NCBI GenBank assembly: GCA_019752335.1
Contig: JAIEMJ010000013.1
Location: forward strand, 372,001-436,000
DNA length: 64,000 nucleotides
Direction of reading: 5' to 3'
From: Bryobacteraceae bacterium
GTDB lineage: Bacteria > Acidobacteriota > Terriglobia > Bryobacterales > Bryobacteraceae
A program made the position numbers and the translations under genes. The notes under the pieces were generated by a model that was not told the origin of the DNA, ran no database searches, and worked only from the letters and a program-made list of their open reading frames with translations. Positions 57,614-64,000 of this stretch are shown here, piece after piece (position 1 is the stretch's first letter; every line of letters starts with the position of its first letter).

Positions 57614-58009
57614 ATGACTTTTCGCATCATCCTGGAGCAGCCGCCCGCAGGGGTCGATATCGGCTTGCAGAAGGGCAAAGGCCACGCGTACGAGACGGTG
57701 CAGACGCAACGTTCCACCGGCGCCGACCTTGTCTTCGAGTTCACGACGCCCGCCAAGCTCGGCGGACCCTTCGTACAAGGCCCGCCCGCCGCACGCTTCG
57801 TCTATCTGGACATCGGCACCGCCGCCGGGCAAGTGGGTTCCATCTGGACGCGCCGCCTGAAAATTCCGCTCACCGGATTGCCGGAGGGCGTGGACTCTGT
57901 CGAGACCTTCGTGCCGGGCAAGGCGCGCGACGGCGGACCCAACTGCGGCACGGTGAAGCCCTTCGCGGGCTGGCGTGCTACCGGACCCCGGCCAAACCCA
58001 GTACCGTAG
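57614..58009 (+). CDS. DUF5990 family protein
   Basis: The product has 131 residues, with the DUF5990 start (FRIILEQPPAGVDIGLQKG), then KLGGPFVQGPPAARFVYLD and RLKIPLTGLPEGV. The ATG at 57614 is chosen over the upstream start at 57545 because it lies directly before this domain. The family has no known function. The last 32 bp overlap the convergent M20 peptidase gene. Confidence 0.82.
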   Translation: MTFRIILEQPPAGVDIGLQKGKGHAYETVQTQRSTGADLVFEFTTPAKLGGPFVQGPPAARFVYLDIGTAAGQVGSIWTRRLKIPLTGLPEGVDSVETFVPGKARDGGPNCGTVKPFAGWRATGPRPNPVP

Positions 58010-59228
58010 TCAGCGCGACGTGCGCGGCCTGTACCTGCGCCGTCTTCTCCACGTCCACCCATTCATCCAGCGAGTGCTGGCGTCCACCTTTGCCACGGCC
58101 GATCGTGGCGGCGGGGATACCCAGGCTGATCGGAATGTTCGAGTCCGTGCTGGAGATGCTGTAAGAAGGTTTCAGTCCGAACGCGCGCACCACAGCGGCG
58201 ATGGTCTCCACTAACGGGCTGTTGCGCGGCGTTTCTCCGGCTGGCCGGTCGCCGATCAGCTTGGCCTCCATCTTGATCTTGCCCTGCGCCGTAGAACGCG
58301 CGGCGTTTTCCTCTTCTACCGCCGCAAATAGTAACCCGTGAAACGAATCGACTAACTTACTCAACTCTTCCTTTGACTCGGACCGCATATCGACGTCCAT
58401 CGACACTTCGAAAGGAATCGAATTCACGGAAGTACCGCCGCTCACTACGCCGATATTGTAAGTAGTCTTCGGCTCCGTAGGCACTTTCAGCTTCGCGAAC
58501 TTCGCAATCGCGTTTGCCATCGCGTACGCTGGATTCACCAGGCCAAAGGCGCCATAAGAGTGGCCGCCAGGGCCGGTGAATACCACCCGAAAGCGCTTGC
58601 TGCCGGTACCTCCATTGGTAATCGACGCCGGCTCGCCGCCGTCAATCGAAATGAAATTCTTCACGCGGCCCTTGTACTTGCCCTTCGTGAGTAAGTACTT
58701 CACCCCGCGCAGATCGCCCTCGCCCTCTTCGCCGACATTGCCCACAAATAAAATATCGGAGGCGGTGGTAAACTTTGCCGCGTCGAGGGTCCGAATGACT
58801 TCCAGCATCAGCGCCAAAGCACGCGTATCGTCCCCGACTCCGGGCGCTTCCAGCCGCGTGCCACTGCGCTTCACCTTCACGTTCGTACCCTCCGGAAACA
58901 CCGTGTCCAGATGCGCCAACACAGCCAGCAGCGGACCATTCTCCTGCCCCTTCCGCACGCCCATCACATTGCCTTCGGCATCCATTTCCACGTCGCTCAG
59001 GCCCAAGCGCCGCAGCTTTTCGAGATAGGCCTGCGCCCGGACTTTCTCCTTGAACGGTGGCGCGGGAATCTCCGTAAGTTCGATCAATTCGCGCACGAAG
59101 AGGTCATAGTCCGCATCGAGAAAAGCCGTGGCGGCTTTGAATTTGGTGTCGCTGGTGATTCGTTTCACCACCTCGTCCGGTGATTGCCCGAAGGCGGCCA
59201 AAGCGACGAGGAGAAAGATGCTGCGCAT
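57978..59228 (-). CDS. M20-family metallopeptidase
   Basis: The product has 416 residues and a signal peptide (RSIFLLVALAAFGQS). The di-zinc site is LAHLDTVFPEGTNV (His and Asp), APGVGDDTRALALML (Asp), and FVGNVGEEGEGDLRGV (Glu pair). The dimerisation domain shows VVFTGPGGHSYGAFG. It is probably an exported tripeptide- or di-peptidase. The ATG at 59228 is chosen because it begins the signal; the longer frame from 59363 runs under the divergent gene. Confidence 0.9.
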   Translation of the reverse strand: MRSIFLLVALAAFGQSPDEVVKRITSDTKFKAATAFLDADYDLFVRELIELTEIPAPPFKEKVRAQAYLEKLRRLGLSDVEMDAEGNVMGVRKGQENGPLLAVLAHLDTVFPEGTNVKVKRSGTRLEAPGVGDDTRALALMLEVIRTLDAAKFTTASDILFVGNVGEEGEGDLRGVKYLLTKGKYKGRVKNFISIDGGEPASITNGGTGSKRFRVVFTGPGGHSYGAFGLVNPAYAMANAIAKFAKLKVPTEPKTTYNIGVVSGGTSVNSIPFEVSMDVDMRSESKEELSKLVDSFHGLLFAAVEEENAARSTAQGKIKMEAKLIGDRPAGETPRNSPLVETIAAVVRAFGLKPSYSISSTDSNIPISLGIPAATIGRGKGGRQHSLDEWVDVEKTAQVQAAHVALTTVLGLAGVR

Positions 59229-59267
59229 AGATTTCCTGAGGATAACACCGGCGGATACAATTAAACG

Positions 59268-59879
59268 ATGGAATTGCTGGAAAAGCCCGAGGAGTTGCGC
59301 CAGTGCTACGAGCCGGCCTTGGAGCGGGCCGTGCTGAAGACCTTGCCTCAACTCGACGGCCACTGCCGCCGCTTTATTGCGCTTTCGCCCTTCCTCTGCC
59401 TGGGCACCTCATCGAAGGACGGCGCCGACGTCACGCCCCGCGGCGACAGTCCCGGCTTCGTCCACGTGCTGGATGACCGCACGCTCGCCATCCCGGATTG
59501 GCGCGGCAACAACCGGCTGGATGCGCTCACCAACATCATCGAGAATCCTCAGGTCGGCTTGCTCTTTCTCGTGCCCGGCGTCGAGGAGACCCTGCGCGTC
59601 AACGGTGTCGCCCATATCACCACCGAGCCCACCGTTACCCAGCGCTGGCGCGTGAATGGCAACCACCCCAAATCCGCCATCATCGTCACCGTACGCGAGG
59701 CGTTTCTGCATTGCGGCAAAGCTCTCATCCGCTCCCACCTCTGGCAAGGCACCTACCAGGTGGACCGCTCCGCGCTGCCCTCCTACGGCCAAATGCTGAA
59801 GGACCAAATCGTCGCCACCGAGTCCGCTGTGGAACTCGAGCGTTCCATCGCCGAAGCCTATCGCACCAAGCTGTACTAG
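59268..59879 (+). CDS. PPOX-class FMN-binding flavoprotein
   Basis: The product has 203 residues, with the split-barrel FMN fold of pyridoxamine oxidase relatives: FLCLGTSSKDGADVTPRGD, LAIPDWRGNNRLDALTNII and LFLVPGVEETLRVNG. The MSMEG_1061-like branch is likely. The substrate is unknown. The divergent M20 gene starts 39 bp away. Confidence 0.87.
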   Translation: MELLEKPEELRQCYEPALERAVLKTLPQLDGHCRRFIALSPFLCLGTSSKDGADVTPRGDSPGFVHVLDDRTLAIPDWRGNNRLDALTNIIENPQVGLLFLVPGVEETLRVNGVAHITTEPTVTQRWRVNGNHPKSAIIVTVREAFLHCGKALIRSHLWQGTYQVDRSALPSYGQMLKDQIVATESAVELERSIAEAYRTKLY

Positions 59880-59893
59880 ACTGAAGGGGCCGC

Positions 59894-60664
59894 ATGGCCC
59901 CAACTCTAGACCTCGACTCCTACCCGACCCTCGAAGCCCTCGCCCTCGAGCTCACCCCGCACTTAGTGCGTTACAACGACCAGTTTTCCTACGTCTTCAC
60001 CGGCGTCACCCTGCACGAGGAGGACCTGAAGGACTTCCTCGAAGAGCCCATCACGGCCCTGCCACCCAAGGCGCTGGAACTCCTAGGGCCGGTGGAACTC
60101 TTCTTCGTGCCCTATCTCGAAAACATAGGCCCAGCCAGCAACGGCGTGAACGCCGTCCTGAAAGTCGCTACGAAACGGCCGCCCGACGGCTCCTATGGCT
60201 TCGCCGCCGGCTACGCGCGCGGCGCCGGGCATGCCTTATTCCTGGCCGCCCAGGAATCGAACCTCAACGACTACCACTACTACTTCTTCCGCTCCATCGC
60301 CGGAATGGTATCCGAACGCCTGACACCCGCGAACCAGGACACTTACGTCAACCTGCTCACCGATGAAATCAAGGCGCAGGTACACGGCGAGATGGACGAG
60401 ACGAGTTGGCGCATGAAGCAGGACTATCTCGAAACGAACAGCGTGCGGAAAAAGCCCGGCAAGGCTTTCTTCGAATACGCCCGCCAGTCGATGATCGACA
60501 CGATGACCCTATACTTACACGGAATCTGCTGCGACATCGACGTCGAACCCGGCCCGCGCCAATTGGCCAGCCGCAGCATCCGCCGCCGGTTGGAATTCCT
60601 GCAGGACCTCATTCCGCCGCCCGAGGGCCGCCGTGCTCTGCCTGCCCCAGCGCGCAAACCCTAG
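59894..60664 (+). CDS. Conserved hypothetical protein
   Basis: The product has 256 soluble residues, mainly helical at the C-terminus (RQSMIDTMTLYLHGICCD, RRRLEFLQDLIPPP). The middle contains GAGHALFLAAQESNLNDYHY. I do not recognise the family. It follows the PPOX gene by 14 bp on the same strand. Its last 4 bp overlap the convergent modC gene. Confidence 0.65.
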   Translation: MAPTLDLDSYPTLEALALELTPHLVRYNDQFSYVFTGVTLHEEDLKDFLEEPITALPPKALELLGPVELFFVPYLENIGPASNGVNAVLKVATKRPPDGSYGFAAGYARGAGHALFLAAQESNLNDYHYYFFRSIAGMVSERLTPANQDTYVNLLTDEIKAQVHGEMDETSWRMKQDYLETNSVRKKPGKAFFEYARQSMIDTMTLYLHGICCDIDVEPGPRQLASRSIRRRLEFLQDLIPPPEGRRALPAPARKP

Positions 60665-61605
60665 CGGAGCAGCCTTAGCCTCTCCGGCGGAAAGCGAACC
60701 GCCCAGTGCTCCGCCAGGGGACCCGGTGCCCGGTCCACCAGCAGTCCGCCGGCAAACTCCAGCCGCTCGCCGCCCGTATGCTCGTAGCTGTGCGCCAGCG
60801 TCGCCGCGAACTCCCCTTCCCGCAACTCGCCCTCCCTGGGCCGCGCCTCCACATGCCGGTACTCGATGCATCGCCACTGCCCGTTCGGCCCCGGCAGCAC
60901 GTTATAAGTCCCCAGCAGACGCGCCACCTCCGCCGTCGCCGGCCGCTCGGCGATCGCCCGCGGCACGCCCGTCTGAATCACATGCCCCTCGCGCATCACC
61001 AGCATCTGCGCGCCCAGCGCGTAACCTTCGTCCAGATCGTGCGTTACCAGCAGCACCGGCGTCGTCAACCCTGCCAGCACGCTGTAAAGCTCCTGTCGCA
61101 GACCCGAGTCGAGTCCACGCGCGGGCTCATCCAACAACAGCAATCGCGGTTGGCCAATCAAACTCCGCGCAATCGACCCCCGCTGCCGCTGGCCGCCCGA
61201 CAGTTGGCTCGGCCGGCGACCGGCCACTTCGCTCAGCCGGAAGCGCTCCAGCATCTCACCCGTCGACGGTCCGCCGGGCCGCTGCCGCGCGGCGAACTCC
61301 AGATTCTCACGCAACGTCAGATGCGGAAACAGCGCGTAGTTCTGAAAGACGTAGCCCGTGCGGCGGCTGCGGGCCGGTAGATTCACGCGCGCGCGACTGT
61401 CGTAGAGCACTTCGCCATCCAGCACCACCCTTCCGCTATCGGCCTGCGTGAATCCGGCAATCAAGTCGAGCGTGAGGGTCTTTCCCGAGCCTGAAGGCCC
61501 AAATAAGACGGTAACCCCGGTGGCCGCCGTAAACTGCAAATCCAGATGAAACGCCGCCGACTCGGCCCGCCCCGGAAAGCCCTTATGCAGCGTCGCCTCT
61601 AACAT
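60661..61605 (-). CDS. modC: Molybdate ABC transporter ATP-binding protein
   Basis: The product has 314 residues from the ATG at 61605, which overlaps the end of modB by 7 bp. Walker A is GPSGSGKT, the signature is LSGGQRQRGSIARSL, and Walker B is LLLLDEPARGLD. A TOBE-like C-terminal region follows. It powers molybdate import together with ModB. The frame is open further upstream, but the family start is at 61605. Confidence 0.92.
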   Translation of the reverse strand: MLEATLHKGFPGRAESAAFHLDLQFTAATGVTVLFGPSGSGKTLTLDLIAGFTQADSGRVVLDGEVLYDSRARVNLPARSRRTGYVFQNYALFPHLTLRENLEFAARQRPGGPSTGEMLERFRLSEVAGRRPSQLSGGQRQRGSIARSLIGQPRLLLLDEPARGLDSGLRQELYSVLAGLTTPVLLVTHDLDEGYALGAQMLVMREGHVIQTGVPRAIAERPATAEVARLLGTYNVLPGPNGQWRCIEYRHVEARPREGELREGEFAATLAHSYEHTGGERLEFAGGLLVDRAPGPLAEHWAVRFPPERLRLLR

Positions 61606-62261
61606 TCGGCCTTGCGGTTGAGCCGGTTGGCCAACGTCAGAATCACCACCGCCGTTAACGACACGGCAATCACCAGAGTCCGCGCCAAGGCGCCTTGTCC
61701 GCTTTCCACCGCATCGTAAATTGCCGTGGCCACCGTCTGGGTGCGCCCGGGAATGTTGCCGGCGATCATGATCGTCACACCGAAGTCGCCCATCGCCCGC
61801 GCGAAGGCCAGCGCGCCCGCCGCCGCAATCGGCCGTCGCGCCAAGGGCAAGGTAATGCTCCAGAAGACACGCCATTCAGTCGCGCCCAGATTGCGCGCCG
61901 CCCATTCGTAGGTGCTATCCACGCCTTCCAGCGCCGCCCGCGCGCTCTTCACCAGCAGTGGCGCGGAATGAACGAAAGCGGCCACGATCGCGGCCTGCCA
62001 AGTAAATACCAGCGGCCCGCCGGTAAGCGTTTCGTAGAATTGCCCTAAGCTACTCTCGCGCCCCAGCACAATCAGCAGGTAGTAGCCCAGCACCGTCGGC
62101 GGCAGTACCAGGGGCAGCGTCACCAGCGAATCGAGAATCTCCTTGCCGCGAAAGTCACGGTTAGCGAGCCAATAGGCGCACCACACGCCGATCACCAGCG
62201 ACATGCCAGTAGAGATGGCGGCGACACGCAAACTCAGCCATAGCGGGGACCAATCGGTCAT
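61599..62261 (-). CDS. modB: Molybdate ABC transporter permease
   Basis: The product has 220 residues with about five membrane segments. The permease hallmark is EWAARNLGATEWRVFWSITLP (EAA loop). It opens with LWLSLRVAAISTGMSLVIG and contains LPLVLPPTVLGYYLLI, both typical of ModB. It lies 33 bp after the molybdoenzyme gene on the same strand. A modA gene is not adjacent. Confidence 0.92.
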   Translation of the reverse strand: MTDWSPLWLSLRVAAISTGMSLVIGVWCAYWLANRDFRGKEILDSLVTLPLVLPPTVLGYYLLIVLGRESSLGQFYETLTGGPLVFTWQAAIVAAFVHSAPLLVKSARAALEGVDSTYEWAARNLGATEWRVFWSITLPLARRPIAAAGALAFARAMGDFGVTIMIAGNIPGRTQTVATAIYDAVESGQGALARTLVIAVSLTAVVILTLANRLNRKAEC

Positions 62262-62294
62262 CAGAGTTTGATTCTAACGTGCAAGGCGCGGGCG

Positions 62295-63008
62295 TCAAAT
62301 CCCGGCGTACCAGGAGTATTCGCTCCGGCCCTCCGGGGCGCGGTCCGTCACGGTGATCCGATTGACATATTTCAGGCTGCGGTAGCCCAGTTGCCGCGGC
62401 ACGCGCAACCGCAGCGGCCCTCCATGCCCCGGCGGCAGTTCGCCGCCGTTCATCCCGTAAGCCAACAGCGTTTGCGGATGCCGCGCTTCGTCAATATCGA
62501 TGCTGCCCCACCAACCGTTTTGGATCGTGTGGAAGACGACGAACTTCGCGCCCGTGCGCGCGCCCACCAGGTTCAGCACCTCCGACAACGGCGCGCCAGT
62601 CCATTCGGCGATGTAGCTCCAGCCCTCTTCGCATGCCAGATGCGTGATTTGCGACCGCGAAGGATACCGGCGCAAGTCGGCCACGGAGAGCGTCGTGGGG
62701 CGCGCCACCATGCCGTCCACCTGCACGCGCCAGTCCGCGAAGCCCGCCTCCACGTGCTTCACGTAGGCTTCCTCCTTCGGGGGCTTGCCGTTCTGGTGCG
62801 GCGGCCGCGAAATCTCGCTGCGCGGAAACTCGCGCGCCAAGGCGTTGCGCGTCAGCAGCCGGTGCGCGGCGTAGGTCAACGTCGTCCCCGGGCCGTAGAT
62901 CCCACTCCCATCCGGCGGCACCAGGTCGTACTGCTCGGCGAGTTGTTCAGCGGCCACCAGTCCCGCCGCTCCGGCGACTCCCGTCGTAACTAGCGTCCGT
63001 CGCTTCAT
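62295..63008 (-). CDS. Molybdopterin-dependent oxidoreductase (YedY/MsrP-like)
   Basis: The product has 237 residues and a Tat signal (KRRTLVTTGVAGAAGLVAA). The molybdenum cysteine is probably Cys126 in THLACEEGWSYIAEW, and the MPT domain shows LSVADLRRYPSRSQI and LRLRVPRQLGYRSLKYV. In the sulfite oxidase/MsrP family such enzymes pair with a membrane cytochrome b; that gene overlaps its start (4 bp). It is likely fed with molybdenum by ModBC next door. The substrate is not certain. Confidence 0.9.
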   Translation of the reverse strand: MKRRTLVTTGVAGAAGLVAAEQLAEQYDLVPPDGSGIYGPGTTLTYAAHRLLTRNALAREFPRSEISRPPHQNGKPPKEEAYVKHVEAGFADWRVQVDGMVARPTTLSVADLRRYPSRSQITHLACEEGWSYIAEWTGAPLSEVLNLVGARTGAKFVVFHTIQNGWWGSIDIDEARHPQTLLAYGMNGGELPPGHGGPLRLRVPRQLGYRSLKYVNRITVTDRAPEGRSEYSWYAGI

Positions 63009-63694
63009 AAGGACTCCTTGCTCTGTCCAATCGTCATCCCGCGCAGGCCGGCTCGAAAGCCCGTCACCCACACCATCGCCACATGCACCACCACAAACAG
63101 CACCAGCGCCAGCGTCGCAAAGAAGTGGATCGTCCGCGCCGATTGCTGTCCCCCAAAGGCAGTGACAGTCAGCGGAAAGGCCGCGGTGAAGCCGGGCGCC
63201 ATGGCCAGCCCGGTCCAGATCATCAGCGGGAAAAGCCCGAACACCACGCCGGCGTAAGCCAGCCGCTGCAGGACGTTGTAGCCTTCCCCAGACGATGGCT
63301 CGAAGCGCAGATGCGCCTTCCAAGACGCCGACATCGCGCGCCAGGAAAGGTCACTCCGCGCGGGAAGCAGGTTGCGGCGGAAGTGTCCGCGTCGTAAGCC
63401 GCTGATACCGTAGACCAGCGCGGTGAAAGCCACCAGCCAGGCGGCCTGAAAGTGCAAATTCCGGCTCCAGCCATTCTGATCCGGCAGCACAAACGAATAC
63501 CCCGTTTCCAGCCCGCGCGAGGCCGGGATCGGCAGCTTGAAGAGGTAAGGCCCTGACGCATTGCCTGCTTCGCCCCAATAGAAGCGCGGATGCGAGATGA
63601 GGATCTCGACGCCCGTCACCAGCAAAGCCAGAAAGCTAAGGGCGGTGAGCCAGTGCGTCACCCTCACCAGGACACGATGCCTTGGTTCAGCCAT
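63005..63694 (-). CDS. Cytochrome b561-type membrane protein, partner of the molybdoenzyme
   Basis: The product has 229 residues and four membrane segments with heme-ligand histidines: RVTHWLTALSFLALLV, NLHFQAAWLVAFTALVY, and the final segment with TIHFFATLALVLFVVVHVA. It supplies electrons to the MsrP-like enzyme from the quinone pool. The start could be the GTG at 63703 or the ATG at 63694; neither has a strong ribosome site of its own. A short upstream frame with a good site overlaps this start. Confidence 0.86.
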   Translation of the reverse strand: MAEPRHRVLVRVTHWLTALSFLALLVTGVEILISHPRFYWGEAGNASGPYLFKLPIPASRGLETGYSFVLPDQNGWSRNLHFQAAWLVAFTALVYGISGLRRGHFRRNLLPARSDLSWRAMSASWKAHLRFEPSSGEGYNVLQRLAYAGVVFGLFPLMIWTGLAMAPGFTAAFPLTVTAFGGQQSARTIHFFATLALVLFVVVHVAMVWVTGFRAGLRGMTIGQSKESL

Positions 63695-63734
63695 GCCGCT
63701 CACCGTGCCGCTGCCGGGCGCATTTGGTAGCCAT
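63687..63734 (-). other. Possible 15-residue leader ORF overlapping the cytochrome b start
   Basis: An ATG at 63734 with AGGAG about 10 bases upstream opens a 15-codon frame (MATKCARQRHGERHG) whose stop lies within the first codons of the cytochrome b gene, in another phase. Its ribosome site is stronger than that of the cytochrome b gene itself. It may couple translation of the two, or may be chance. Confidence 0.3.
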
Positions 63735-63813
63735 GCGAATGAATCTCCTAGGCAGGCATCTTACCAGGGTTAGCGGGAAGCTTCGATCTCCTTCGCGTTC
63801 CACTCGAATCAGC

Positions 63814-64000
63814 CTATGGCAGAACCCGCAGCTTCGCCACCGGTTCGGCCATCTCTACCTCGCGATACTGCGCATCGCAAGGATAAGGCTCGCGGCCCGC
63901 CTCGCGAATCGCTCGCCAGATCTCGCGGCGATCCAGATCCGGCGGGAAGCCGGTGAGTTCGTCCGCGCCGAAGCGCAGCGCCACTTGCGCCATCGCGTCG
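63814..64000 (-). CDS. C-terminus of a probable radical SAM MqnE/CofH-type protein (5' part outside the window)
   Basis: Sixty-one residues are visible, ending in a TAG at 63814. The segment ALRFGADELTG, then IWRAIREAGREPYPCDAQY, matches the C-terminal end of the MqnE/MqnC/CofH group, used in futalosine menaquinone or F420 synthesis. The catalytic part lies outside the window, so the exact member cannot be told. It runs upstream of the molybdenum operon on the same strand, with about 110 bp between. Confidence 0.5.
   Translation of the reverse strand, partial: DAMAQVALRFGADELTGFPPDLDRREIWRAIREAGREPYPCDAQYREVEMAEPVAKLRVLP

Overview
This window is high-GC DNA of an acidobacterium, most likely class Terriglobia, order Bryobacterales (the former Solibacteres). 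The signs are a secreted protein with the Solibacter-type C-terminal domain (TIGR03437), a DUF1501 plus DUF1549/DUF1553 gene pair, several PQQ/cytochrome c genes, many small secreted proteins, and an orphan terminase beside a protein with a NALKHGL motif. This placement is inferred from gene content. There is no rRNA gene in the window and I saw no tRNA.

1-10.1 kb, minus strand: a type I-G (formerly I-U) CRISPR-Cas operon. In transcription order it reads cas3 (helicase with C-terminal HD), csx17, csb1 (cas7), csb2 (cas5-cas6), two paralogous antitoxin-like genes, a PIN-domain toxin, cas2, and a cas4-cas1 fusion that runs off the left edge. No CRISPR array is present here. If there is one, it should lie left of position 1. 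The toxin-antitoxin genes are packed into the cas operon with gaps of 20 bp or less, and their antitoxin is duplicated. This is the most unusual part of the window.

10.1-13.4 kb: a gene-poor stretch with an orphan phage-type terminase large subunit, its NALKHGL-motif partner, several short palindromes, and the second copy of a hairpin repeat whose first copy lies between cas2 and cas4-cas1. The two hairpin copies differ by compensatory changes.

13.5-29 kb: chromosomal metabolism and secreted proteins. These are a class III aminotransferase, an M19 dipeptidase, a GMC oxidoreductase with its small subunit, a DsbA-like thioredoxin, an M28 peptidase with a PDZ domain, a CHRD/TIGR03437 protein, an M50 protease, an HU protein, a flavin reductase, a class V aminotransferase, and a receiver-only response regulator behind an outer-membrane barrel gene.

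29-47.8 kb: a DUF4139 protein, the DUF1549/DUF1553-DUF1501-rhodanese operon, a Slt-type lytic transglycosylase, a class I/II aminotransferase, HEAT and TPR proteins, DUF4331, a NicO-type metal exporter, a PafA-like phosphatase, a jelly-roll protein and an SMP-30-type lactonase.

47.8-57.3 kb: a tightly overlapping operon of diheme cytochrome c, PQQ dehydrogenase, diheme cytochrome c, PQQ dehydrogenase and outer-membrane barrel, probably a periplasmic alcohol or sugar oxidation chain. An S9 peptidase follows. On the other strand are a monoheme cytochrome-barrel protein and a YceI protein.

57.6-64 kb: DUF5990, an M20 peptidase, a PPOX flavoprotein, an unknown gene, and a molybdenum group (cytochrome b, MsrP/YedY-like molybdoenzyme, ModB and ModC, without an adjacent modA). 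The window ends in the C-terminus of a probable MqnE/CofH-type radical SAM protein.
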